The notes under the pieces are model-generated. The model saw only the letters and a program-made list of their open reading frames with translations. It did no database searches and was not told where the DNA came from. A DNA stretch of 64,000 bases, from NCBI GenBank assembly GCA_907163375.1, contig CAJQUW010000514.1, positions 1 through 64,000 of the forward strand. Direction: 5' to 3'. The stretch comes from Prostheceraeus crozeri (lineage: Eukaryota; Platyhelminthes; Polycladida; Euryleptidae). Of this stretch, positions 1-10,300 are shown piece after piece; position 1 is the stretch's first letter, and the number at the start of each line of letters is the position of its first letter. A program made the position numbers and the translations under genes.

Positions 1-454
1 AACAAATCATCATTCATTCATCAGTTTCATCAAAAGTTGCACAATCACATCACACAATTTTATCACATCACACACACACAACAATCATCACACCAATCTA
101 CACAAACAGTTCAACATCAACATCAATCTCACATATCATTCATCAACAAATCAAGTTCAACATCCATCACTATCACACATCCAAATCACAATCAATCATC
201 AATCATTCAAAATTCAACACCATCACCGTTCACTCAATCCACTCAAACACAAACACTCAATCACATGTGCACGGACAAACAAATGACCGTTCAAATCATC
301 AACTACAATTCACCTATCACCATCACGATCAACATCCATCACACACACATCAATCTAATCAATCATACATTCATTCAATCACTAATACCCCTCACAATCC
401 ATAAAAATGATGATAGAAGCCTAAAAAGGAAATTTACACATCTAAGGAAGCGTT
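1..454. other. Low-complexity CA/TCA-rich stretch at the window edge
   Basis: This stretch is very poor in G and dominated by CAT, CAC and TCA words. An open frame of about 160 codons crosses it, but its product is almost only H, N, Q, T, S and I, as expected from biased DNA. Its last bases run into sequence that mirrors the 3' flank of gene 1 in copy A. It may be decayed antisense of the zinc/coiled-coil gene of copy C, whose antisense in copy B is similarly biased, but I could not align it convincingly. I see no gene here. Confidence 0.5.
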
Positions 455-901
455 CTATAACATATTACAAAATGAAGAATTACATCGATGCTTTTCACGA
501 CAAAATACACAAATGATATGATGGCAACGAATAAGTAAAATGTATCTAATAAGACCACGTCTACGACACTCAAAGCACATAAGCGAATTGTCATAGGGTA
601 GAGTTAGGAAAGGACTAGCAATTCTCTTTCCTGACTTGCGTTTGGAGGTAGCATTATTGTCCGACTTGCGCTTCGTACCACCCCCGTTAAGGAAGTCAAT
701 AATGTCATCTACGTTGGGTGGCTTTGGAATATATAGGATGGATTCAGTGTATATCGAGAGAGAGGCTATTTTGTTATCCTTGTGCTGACCATAATATAGC
801 CCATTCACTTTGAAAATGATATCCCAAAGAGAGAATGTGCGTCCATCACTTGTATGATTCAACGATGGAATGATTCTCACTGTGGAAGGCTTGATTCTCA
901 T
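455..901 (-). pseudogene. Gene-1 remnant of copy C with RING-like C-terminus
   Basis: One open frame of 148 codons corresponds to part of gene 1 of copies A and B. It has the promoter-proximal segment (TVRIIPSLNHTSDGRTF, untranslated leader in A and B), the middle motif FKVNGLYYG, a Lys/Arg-rich linker and a Cys/His-rich tail. The tail reads CFEC, then RCHHIICVFC, then C-x4-C, a RING-like zinc pattern. This copy is useful because it shows the zinc-binding tail in the same frame as the rest of gene 1. It lies in inverted orientation relative to the order expected for copy C, so this end is rearranged. Function is unknown; a RING tail suggests a ubiquitin-ligase-type or nucleic-acid role. Confidence 0.55.
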
Positions 902-1735
902 TAGACAACAATCCTCATTGGAGAATAGAATACATTTAGTAAAGCTGGCACGCTAACGAGTGTGACTGCAGAAACATTTCTTCAACGTTCGCTACGTTTC
1001 ACAACAACCTGTCAAAGATTTCTTACAAACTTATTTCAACATTTGCATTTAAGCGAACATCTGCTTCACATATTCTACACGAACGGTTAACGCATGTAAT
1101 ATAAAACCCTAAATCCAACCGTACAGGAGCCTAGCCTTGGATTATGAACTTTACAATCCATGCGATTCAATGTCATGGAACTAGCTCTCATACACTCAAC
1201 GTGTGTGACAACATCTGGTTTTATAAAACATTCAACGCTGACTATAAGACCTTGTGTGAAACAATCTACACAGCGCAGTAAAACTTTCTAGCGCTGTGAT
1301 GAACACTGTTTTCATATAACATTCTAAACTCGCAGTCTTACTGCAGTAGAAAACTGCTTTTACTAAACCTGATGAAGCTAATCTAACAGTCATGAAGTTT
1401 GAATTTCTAATAGGGAAACATTTGGCAACTGTCTCCAATAAAACTTTCTAACACTGTGAAAGTAAGTTACAAGACAATCTACACTGTGCAGTAAATAAAA
1501 CCTTCTAAAACTTTCTAGTGCTGTGATGAGTTCGGTCAGTCATATAACGTCAATGATCAAACTTTATTTTCACAAACGTGCGTCGCGGTAAATTATTTGA
1601 CTACACTAACGCTTACATTTCATGACATGTGTGTTTCATAAAACGTCATGATCAAACTTTCTAACTATACATCAACCTGTGTTGCAGTAAAACTTTTACA
1701 AACCATGATACACTTTCTAACGACACTCACGAATA
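902..1735. repeat. Degenerate repeats, no gene
   Basis: The stretch begins with sequence matching the gene-1 upstream region. It then holds imperfect repeats of a unit like AAAACTTTCTAGCGCTGTGA followed by ATATAAC, seen near 1280, 1440, 1505 and 1570, interleaved with CAATCTACAC and GCAGTA words. Two larger blocks (about 1260-1320 and 1470-1545) resemble each other at a spacing near 210 bp. Nothing looks coding. It occupies the place where polymerase would lie in an undamaged copy. Confidence 0.5.
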
Positions 1736-1951
1736 GTGATGGAGATCGCCAGCACCAAATTCCTCCACCAATTATGGGAATGGTACACCCCTAACTCCCA
1801 GCCACGAACTATAGCGGAGTGGGAGTATATCGACAAAGTGAGGCTCGCGGTAGAAGAACGATTGAAACAAGTGAACTGTTTTTGTGATCTATGTGAAGCC
1901 AGACTCTGGGACGATATTGACGATGAAGACCTTTTGAAATACATGCCATAA
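1736..1951 (+). pseudogene. C-terminal part of a small early-end gene, copy C
   Basis: The 71-codon frame is nearly identical to the last half of the 149-codon gene at 39840-40289 in copy B (shared motifs KFLHQLWEWYTP, RLKQVNCFCD and DDIDDEDLLKYMP). It is therefore the same Polinton gene, partly preserved. The protein is acidic at its C-terminus and has a CFC-x2-C cluster that could bind zinc. AATAAA follows the stop. I recognise no family. Its close conservation over this part, in an otherwise decayed copy, suggests a functional gene in the parent element. Confidence 0.55.
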
Positions 1952-2692
1952 TAAATTTTTATTTCATATTATCTTTGCTTTCATACTAACTTACTTGAAT
2001 GGGGCTTCAGTGGATGATTTAACCATGTATACTTTTTCATTTGGAAATAGTAGCACACTTAGTTTAACTTGCAATTCTTATAACATTTCATATGGATGAT
2101 AATGGTAGATGAAATAGTGTTAGATAAAATTAAGATAGCTTACACTTCTGATACAGGGATAGCAATCGACTGCGATCCATGTGTAAAGAGCTTGTTAGAC
2201 TACGGAAGAGAGAAGTGTGTTATGTTGCGTGTGACGCGTGAGTGTCCTCCCATTTCATTCCATTCATCAATTCATCTCATTGATAGAGACAGGTAGAACT
2301 CATGGTTCTCATAACGTATGCAATGGATAGTTTTAGGCAACCTTCGACAGTTGGCTAAATGTCGCCCTGGCGCGAATGCATACTACGTTGAGACAGAGGC
2401 AATCACTTGCAAACATGACGCAGAGAGGTTTAACAAGATTGACCATTGCCGAATGTCCCTTGCGGTATACATAGCTACGGGTTTCACCGCCGCCCTTTAC
2501 AGGAACGCCCGTCGAAAGGAAGTATTACACCGAACTTCATTTGCAACGTTCAAGTTGACTGATAGCAGATTCAACTTAATGATAGTATTCGCCAGTCCGA
2601 AGGCTGCCCAGGGCAAACCGCGTGGAGGTTCTATCATGTCTTGCCCCATGGTGGCCCTTAAGAGAGCCGGTGGTTCGTTCTCGGGAGTAACG
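1952..2692. other. Early-end sequence of copy C, no confident gene
   Basis: Two open frames exist (2096-2296 and 2318-2887), but neither matches anything in copies A or B as a protein, and the second runs antisense over the recognised small gene at 2693-2968. The part from about 2540 to 2690 is, in reverse complement, the recurring block described separately (also at 28480-28620 and 39570-39700). The part at about 2384-2560 resembles the 370-bp array unit (words CGTTGAGA, AACATGA and GAGGTTT). I regard it as decayed element DNA. Confidence 0.4.
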
Positions 2693-2968
2693 TCATCTTA
2701 CATACACCCTACCAATTCTACTGAGAGAGTCTTTGACTCTCTCTTTGGTAGCACTGTCGACTTCCACACTAACTGGTACATGGCTAAAAAGTGGAATGTA
2801 GCGCCATTCCGTTGGATTGACAGCAGTTGCTGTCATCGGATTGCCAATCCGAGCAAGATTATTAAAAACTCTGTCTTGCTCCTCTAGCCTGACAAACTCC
2901 TCAAATAAATTTCGCGGCCTTAACTGCGGTCCGCGAGGAGAGCTGACTTGACTGTTCGGCGTCTGCAT
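2693..2968 (-). CDS. Small Polinton gene beginning MQTPNSQ, unknown function
   Basis: A 91-codon frame. I chose the ATG at 2968 because a TATA box lies about 35 bases upstream on the same strand and because copy B has the same TATA-ATG arrangement (39704-39743). The protein is Arg/Glu-rich and soluble, with no membrane segment (motifs RNLFEEFVRLEEQDRVF and NPTEWRYIPLF). I recognise no family. It is part of copy C and the counterpart in copy B is broken. Its position between the zinc/coiled-coil gene and polymerase suggests an early accessory protein, which is inference only. Confidence 0.45.
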   Translation of the reverse strand: MQTPNSQVSSPRGPQLRPRNLFEEFVRLEEQDRVFNNLARIGNPMTATAVNPTEWRYIPLFSHVPVSVEVDSATKERVKDSLSRIGRVYVR

Positions 2969-3000
2969 GATTGAAATGAAATGAAATGAGAGGCAGTGGT

Positions 3001-3007
3001 TTATATA
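3001..3007 (-). promoter_or_regulatory. TATA box of the MQTPNSQ gene (copy C)
   Basis: On the minus strand the sequence reads GGGTATATAAACC, 33-39 bases before the ATG at 2968. The same block with GGGTATATAGACC stands before the counterpart at 39743 in copy B. The spacing suits a short 5' leader. Confidence 0.55.
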
Positions 3008-3024
3008 CCCTCTAACGCGACGCA

Positions 3025-3896
3025 ACGTTCAAGTTGACTGATAGCAGATTCAACTTAATGATAGTATTCGCCAGTCTAAAGACTGCCCAGTGCAAACCGC
3101 GTGGAGGCTCTATCATGTCTTGCCCCATAGTGGACGATTATACGGTAGTGTGTTAGTAGATTTCAATCATTGAAAAGGGAAGATGAGAATCATTTCATTT
3201 GTCTCATCAACGTTTATCATGGGAGCAATCATTGAAGGGACATCTAATGAATTACATTTCACTCTACTCCATATCATAAAGACTAACCTTTGTCGAATGG
3301 CTGAAGTACTCTGACCTGGTGAGAGAAAGCGTCACGTTGAGTATGAAGTCGAACGCCCAACATGAGCAACGGCTCAGAGGTTTCGGTCTAACAAACGACG
3401 AACAACCCGTGCAACACAATCCCTCTACGGCAGTACCCGCCGTCCCGAAGGAACGCTCGAGCAAAGGAGGTATTACAGCGATGATGTGCTTTATGAGCAG
3501 AGGTGAATCTCTTGATAGCAAGAGACTATTCAACTAGATAGCAAGTCAAAACAACCTGATAGCAGGACAAATGTATAGTCAGTAATTTACACTTAGTGAG
3601 GAATGATAGATTTGAGTGTAGTGAGTGGCACTCGATCCCGTCGACAGCCCGAAGGCCTTGTACTGATCACTAGGGAAGTGAGAGATCTTCCCCGATACCC
3701 GCTATTTACAGCTTAAGACATCATTGTCACTGCCCCGAAGTGGTAACAGCAACGCCGAGTCAAAGGTAGTGAACAGTAGCTGGGATCTAACCCCTCAAAG
3801 CTGCCTTAGACTTAGTTAAATTTGAAATCTGATAGCAGATTTGAACTCAGCATACTTGAAACCTTGAGGAAACATCCCAAGTTATTGCTTTGATCA
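3025..3896. repeat. Recurring early-end block and older relatives of the 370-bp repeat
   Basis: 3025-3130 is another copy, in reverse complement, of the block found at 2540-2690, 28480-28620 and 39570-39700. 3330-3500 is a diverged relative of the following 370-bp unit (shared words CGCCCAACATGAG, CCGCCGTCCCGAAGGAAC and TATTACAGC). 3590-3880 matches 37940-38200 of copy B in reverse complement. Short direct repeats around TGATAGCA are frequent. The open frames here are a by-product of the repeats; no gene is supported. Confidence 0.5.
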
Positions 3897-4968
3897 GCTT
3901 GATAGCAAGCCGTAGAGAGCTTGATTCAACCAGCGTTTTGCAATGGAGATGTTTAGAGGCCACCCATGACAAGATAGCTAAGACTCAACCGATTGGCGTT
4001 CAAAGTGCTACGTTGAGAGCTGTGTCAAATGCCCAACATGAGACATGAGATGTCCCAGCGGTTACGGTCTAAACTATGACACATTCCCTTGCCACACTTA
4101 TCACTACGGCATCGTCCGCCGTCCCGAAGGAACACCCTGTCAGTGGAATATTACAGCAAAACTCTCCGTGTCTTGCTCGCTTTCAGTGAAAAGCCGCTTA
4201 TACCATGAGACGACTGGCTCAGACATGAAAACCTGTAGAGTTGGTAAGAGGTGGACAGACTTTAGCAGCTTGATAGCAAGCCGTAGAGAGCTTGATTCAC
4301 CAGCGTTTTGCAATGGAGATGTTTAGAGGCCACCCATGACAAGATAGCTAAGACTCAACCGATTGGCGTTCAAAGTGCTACGTTGAGAGCTGTGTCAAAT
4401 GCCCAACATGAGACATGAGATGTCCCAGCGGTTACGGTCTAAACTATGACACATTCCCTTGCCACACTTATCACTACGGCATCGTCCGCCGTCCCGAAGG
4501 AACACCCTGTCAGTGGAATATTACAGCAAAACTCTCCGTGTCTTGCTCGCTTTCAGTGAAAAGCCGCTTATACCATGAGACGACTGGCTCAGACATGAAA
4601 ACCTGTAGAGTTGGTAAGAGGTGGACAGACTTTAGCAGCTTGATAGCAAGCCGTAGAGAGCTTGATTCACCAGCGTTTTGCAATGGAGATGTTTAGAGGC
4701 CACCCATGACAAGATAGCTAAGACTCAACCGATTGGCGTTCAAAGTGCTACGTTGAGAGCTGTGTCAAATGCCCAACATGAGACATGAGATGTCCCAGCG
4801 GTTACGGTCTAAACTATGACACATTCCCTTGCCACACTTATCACTACGGCATCGTCCGCCGTCCCGAAGGAACACCCTGTCAGTGGAATATTACAGCAAA
4901 ACTCTCCGTGTCTTGCTCGCTTTCAGTGAAAAGCCGCTTATAGTATGAGACGACTGGCTCAGACATCA
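3897..4968. repeat. Tandem array, about 2.9 copies of a 370-bp unit
   Basis: GATAGCAAGCCGTAGAGAGC recurs at 3901, 4272 and 4642, giving periods of 371 and 370. The second and third copies are virtually identical over their length, so the array expanded recently by unequal exchange or is maintained by conversion. Each unit carries one TGATAGCA word. A 93-codon frame is open in two units, but it has no relative elsewhere and the period is not a multiple of three, so I do not call it a gene. Confidence 0.85.
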
Positions 4969-5039
4969 TTAAAAATGCTTTCATTGACTTCAGCAGGGGT
5001 CGAAAACCCCAGAAAACCTCCAAAACTAGTAAATTTAAA

Positions 5040-7374
5040 TTTTTCAACTTTTTAGCACTACTTATGAAATTTTATAAGAAGTCGATCACTTAGGGCAGGT
5101 CAATAGCGACCGAACCTTTTTTGAATCAAGTCAAACGGACTTGTAGAAGCAAAGTTACAAGCCTTTAAAATTTTGGAGTCTTTTATGGCCTGGAGACGAA
5201 TGCCATCTCCTGGCGAACCTCTAAGTCTGACGCCTTAGCTGATATCAGCAATGAAATTTTCTAAGTCGGTTTCTTACAGAAACTCGGGATTCGGAATGTC
5301 CCAAGCTATCATCGGATATCAGAGAGACGACCTACCTCTGACAATCGCTCTCGTCTGAATGACAAGTCTCTGTCGGTTCCCAGCTTATATAGTGTGTGGC
5401 GATCAGCTGATGACGTAATACCCATCATCCAAACCCTAAAAATCCCGTCTATCTCCGGTTCTAGTGCTCCGATTGAGCTGGAAATACACCATTTCCATGT
5501 AGAATTTGACGCTGAATCCGAATCTGGCCTCCGTTTTCCCATCCGATGCTTCGTTTTGGCTCTACAGTAGGCAGCCATCGCAAAAATTCTAACTCGTTTT
5601 TCCGAAAAATGTTGAAAATTTTTCTCTCCGATTAACTTGAAACTCTCCGATTGACATGAAACTCATCATACAGATAGAGAATTTCACGCTGATTCCAAAT
5701 CTGAAATCCGTTTTCCAATCCGATGCTTCGTTTTGAAGCTACAGCCCAAAACGTCCCAAATTCTAACTCTGTCGTTTTTCGCCAATGTCCCAAAATCTTA
5801 AATGGCGTCTCACATCTAAACGAAGACAGATAGTAACAAGCCGATTCTTTCAGTGAATTTGTCTCACTCTTAGCTTTCAAACGAGCTATAGCACGACAAA
5901 ATCCGTCCACTGGAAGCCAAAATCGAAGCGAGCTGTCCAGACGGGGGGGGGACGTCAGCGAAAATTTTTTCTCGCCGATTGACTTGAAACTCACCATACA
6001 GATAGAGAATTTCACGCTGATTCCAAATCTGAAATCCGTTTTCCAATCCGATGCTTCGTTTTGAAGCTACAGCCCAAAACGTCCCAAATTCTAACTCTGT
6101 CGTTTTTTCGCCAATGTCCCAAAATCTTAAATGGCGTCTCACATCTAAACGAAGACAGATATGAACAAGCCGATTCTTTCAGTGAATTTGTCTCACTCTT
6201 AGCTTTCAAACGAGCTATGGCACGACAAAATCCGTCCACTGGAAGCCAAAATCGAAGCGAGCTGTCCAGAGGGGGGGGGACGTCAGCGAAAATTTTTTCT
6301 CGCCGATTGAGCTGGAAATACACCATTTCCATGTAGAATTTGACGCTGAATCCGAATCTGGCCTCCGTTTTCCCATCCGATGCTTCGTTTTGGCTCTACA
6401 GTAGGCAGCGATCGCAAAAATTCTAACTCTGTCGTTTTTTCGAAAAATGTTGAAAATTTTTTCTCGCCGATTGCCTTGAAACTCACCATACAGATAGAGA
6501 ATTTCACGCTGATTCCAAATCTGAAATCCGTTTTCCAATCCGATGCTTCGTTTTGAAGCTACAGCCCAAAACGTCCCAAATTCTAACTCTGTCGTTTTTC
6601 GCCAATGTCCCAAAATCTTAAATGGCGTCTCACATCTAAACGAAGACAGATAGGAACAAGCCGATTCTTTCAGTGAATTTGTCTCACTCTTAGCTTTCAA
6701 ACGAGCTATGGCACGACAAAATCCGTCCACTGGAAGCCAAAATCGAAGCGAGCTGTCCAGAGGGGGGGGGACGTCAGCGAAAATTTTTTCTCTCCGATGG
6801 CGTTCAAATTCACCATACCGATGCAGAATTTCACGCTGAATCCGAATCTGGCCTCCGTTTTCTCATCCGATGGTTCGTTTGGGCGCTACACACCAAAACG
6901 TCCCAAATTTTAACTCTGTTAAAATTTTGAAGAAAATTTTTTTCTCGCCGATTGAGCTGGAAATCACACCACAGATGCAGAATTTTACGCTGAATCCGAA
7001 TCTGGCAGCCATTTCACCATCCACGACAACCTAGACGGTCGCCCACGTCAACCTAGACGGTCGCCCACGTCAACCTAGACGGTCGCCCACGTCAACCTAG
7101 ACGGTCGCCCACGTCAACCAGGCGGTTGGACCAACTCACCCGAGTCTCACACTCTGTCGTTGCAGAGGGGGGGAGTCAGCGAACAGTTTGTGAACGTGGA
7201 CCCACCTGTCCGGCACACCACGACAGACTACAACCTCTGTCGTTCCAGAGGGGGGGGGGAGTCAGACCCGAAGCACCACGGCGGCCGACCACGACACTCT
7301 GCCGTTCCAGAGGGGGGGGAGTCAGCGATGGCGGCCATCTTGCGCTATCTGGTGTTTGTCACTTCCTTACTACT
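5040..7374. repeat. Right TIR of copy C with internal repeats
   Basis: This is repeat-filled terminal sequence of the same kind as 30100-32369 (copy A). A module of a few hundred bases recurs: GACGTCAGCGAAAATTTTT, TCTCGCCGATTG, then CCGATGCTTCGTTTTG, AAAACGTCCCAAATTCTAAC and CGAAGACAGATA, ending in a run of 7-10 G. The modules occur near 5590-5960, 6050-6290, 6420-6780 and 6790-6990. From 7028 to about 7120 a 22-bp unit (ACCTAGACGGTCGCCCACGTCA) repeats about four times. The outer end is CCTTACTACT at 7374. A minus-strand TATA (5385-5391) and splice-donor-like GAG/GTAGG at about 5330 match those of the zinc/coiled-coil gene in copy A. Confidence 0.75.
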
Positions 7375-10300
7375 TGCATTTGCTCATAGCAATGGTCGCA
7401 TATACATTCAGTACATCTATGGAGAACTAGTCATTTTTAATGTAGCCTACTAAACAACAAATTATAAATTCACATGTACATGTTTCATATGCATCATATT
7501 CATGATGCACATTTCATATTGTAAGGTGTTATAGAAGGTGAAGCTGTAAAATGTACAAGAAAAAGTAGTTGCAGATTACTTCTATTAAGTAGAAAGGTTG
7601 TAACTTTGCACCACGTCAAATAATTGCGAATCCGTTATGTCGTAAGTGCACTTACGACCAATCGGATTTACAGAAATAAAAGACGGAAGGTCGTAACTGT
7701 CATAAATCAATAATTATCGATTTTTAATTAGTATCTTAACTACCATAAGAAACTTTGTCCTTGATATGGCAAATAGGTAATCTAACCCCGTCAATAGTAT
7801 AAGTCAGACAAACAATATTCAGATCAGAAAACTTCAAAAACTTTGACTTCAATTTACTCGAAACGCGAAAAATGCAGTTACGACCTTTTGGTTCTAAAGG
7901 GACGATATAATCCGACATAACAGTTTAACTGATCATCAGTCTGCAGCTGCGACACCTATCCTGTTTTTTTGAGATTATCTTAATATGATATCTTAGTAAA
8001 CAATGCAAAAAGTAGTCCACTACAGGGAAAAGAAAATTAATTGAAATTAATTGCAATTAGTTGATTGATAAACCATCTTCAATTCAATTAATTGATTGGA
8101 TCAGCTGCCAATTATTCCAATTAATTGCAATTATTCACAAGCAAAAAAGCGATTTATTGAACGATTACTGCAAGTTATAGTGCATAATTATTAGCTCTAC
8201 AGTCGATGATGTGATATTCTGTAGATATACTCGTTTTTGAAACGAAGAAATGTTTGATGCTAGCCTAATGCGAAGCTTGCTGTTAATAATCTACACAATT
8301 CATTTAAACTTTAATTTAAAAGTCTCTAACTAGTAAATATAAATACTTCGTATTTTCTCTTAGATAAAAGTCAAATTAAGGTCACGATGGTCAGAGTGAC
8401 AGTGTTTGAACCAAAAAATACTGCGCTTATATATTATTATAAAAATATAATGTTAATTATCAGTCATTATTGCTTGATATTGCTATCAGAACATTTTCAT
8501 GTTTTATCATGCAAATTAGTTCAACGAGCATGGTGGTGCAGAAAATACATACTTGTGATTGCAAATTCTATTCTATAGTGTTTTAATGCACTTTCGTAGA
8601 CCTGTGTGCTGTGGAACTAACGTTCTAAGTGTTAATCAATCAAGTGTCCGTCAACAGCGGAAAGATATACCTTGATTTGGCAATGATAAAAAAATTATTG
8701 CAATTATTGTCAACTAATTGATTGCTCATGTGATCCAATTGAGTCAATTGATTCTCAGCAAAAAATGAGACCAATTAAATTGCTAATAATTTTTTTCCAA
8801 CCCCAGGTTGTGTTACAGTACCATATGAGCTCCATCTCAATTATCCTTCGTCTTGCGACATGTGATATCGACTGCGACATTGTGGCGCTATCTTGCATCG
8901 CAATGTAGCCACATGATTATGGGCTTCATAACCGTACACTGTATTACAAGCATTTTATCGATTGATTCAAATAAATTCACAAATATATACTTCAAGGATC
9001 ATCTGAACACCTTCATGTTTAAGACAGAAGTACAACTATCAATTACAACTATGCTATGAATCTGTTCGGTTTTGGCGTCAGTGTCCTATCTAATCATAAA
9101 AAATTGAAGTACAGCCTGGAAACGAAAAAATAATTGCATTGCAATTTATTGGTCACAATGATCGCTGTAACCCAAAGATTCCAATTAATTAATTGTTGTT
9201 ACAGAAAAAATTGCAATTGATTGATTGCAGTCTGTCAATAATTGCTATCAATTGATTGATCTGTAATGAAGTTATTTAGTTGAATGCTAACTTGCAAAAC
9301 CGACTACACTCACCATCATAGGAAAAGCATAACACATTCAGTGATTGAGATTATTAGTATACCTATCTTTTATTATGTCATTAAATCTTAAATTTATGTC
9401 AATCTAGGCACGCGACTTCTTGTTCTCTAGTTTGAATAGTCACTCCGACTAAGAATGTAGCAACATGTATTTCATGCAGAAAGTCACCGCCCAAATTGGC
9501 AGTATGCAAGTCTACGACTTACACAATCTGCCAATTTATGCAGCCTAAATAGGTGTAGCACTTTTTATCTAAGTCGAAAATTAAAATCAAGAATTAATCT
9601 AATCAAATTGTGATTAAAAACAATCCAATTAGTTGATTGCTGACATAAGATGATTCCAGTTAATTGATTGCTGTCGTCCAACTATTTCAATTAGTTTTTG
9701 GTGAATCCTGAACCTAGGTATAGAATATTTACTAGAAGATGGGCCAGAATCTTCGAGCTCAGCTAGCAGTGGCCCAAAGAATTAATAAAAGGCGACTGCG
9801 AAATAATCCTAATATTACTAAATGATCTGATTTGATGGCATCCTTTAAGTATCTAGGAATCCCTAAATTGAAAATGTAATCCAATAACACAGAACCTACG
9901 CAGGCCTACATCATTCTTTCAATTTATGAATTTCTCAGCCAACGAAACCTGCATCGCTAGACACTCAGGAAGTTAAGCTACTAGATTATTAATGTGCTGC
10001 AAAAAATGGCCATTGACAGAAAACACATTTTAAACATTAAGCAACCAGAACCAAGTATTTTGTCATCTGTGATAATTGTGATCTATTATTCTAAATTTAC
10101 TGAAATTGCATGCACTAAGTCAAACGAAAAATATCACTGTCCAGTCAGTTCTTATTTATTATTCAAATTTTTGTGTGAGCCATGATCCTAAAATTCAAAA
10201 CGTGCAAGATTTTCGTCAAAAAAGTCAACCTGTCGAATCTTGCAGCGCTGGACTTCCAAATTTGCTATGAAATTAAGGAAACACCACTATACGGATGACT

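Larger units (their letters stand above)
1..7374. mobile_element. Polinton/Maverick copy C, partial and rearranged
   Basis: This is the right-hand portion of a Polinton whose left part lies outside the window. It is recognised by a gene-1 remnant (455-901), two small genes shared with the early end of copy B (1736-1951 and 2693-2968), a block shared with 37.9-38.2 kb of copy B in reverse complement, and a long TIR (about 5040-7374) of the same type as copy A. The outer terminus CCTTACTACT ends at 7374 and matches the CTTACTACT termini of A and B. The six bases after it are TGCATT; the matching left target duplication would lie outside the window. Capsid, integrase and polymerase genes are absent from the visible part. 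It is an old, heavily broken fossil, more decayed than A or B. Confidence 0.75.

Noticed and set aside
37-516. Open frame of 159 codons rich in His, Thr, Gln and Ile
   Set aside because: It follows from CA/TCA-rich low-complexity DNA, has no domain and no start context, and its end overlaps gene-1 remnant DNA.
2318-2887. 189-codon frame as a gene
   Set aside because: It runs antisense over the recognised MQTPNSQ gene and through the recurring block; no counterpart in A or B.
4045-4696. Two identical 93-codon frames as a duplicated gene
   Set aside because: The frames are carried by a 370-bp tandem unit whose period is not a multiple of three, and no related protein is seen elsewhere.
3897-4968. 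CRISPR-like array
   Set aside because: The repeats are 370 bp and contiguous, without short repeat-spacer structure, and the DNA is eukaryotic.
5309-6730. Several overlapping frames of 90-171 codons in both directions (for example with CRAIARLKAKSETNSLKESA)
   Set aside because: They lie in TIR repeat modules; the same strings recur in all TIRs in both orientations and G-runs of variable length would shift the frame, so they are repeat shadows.
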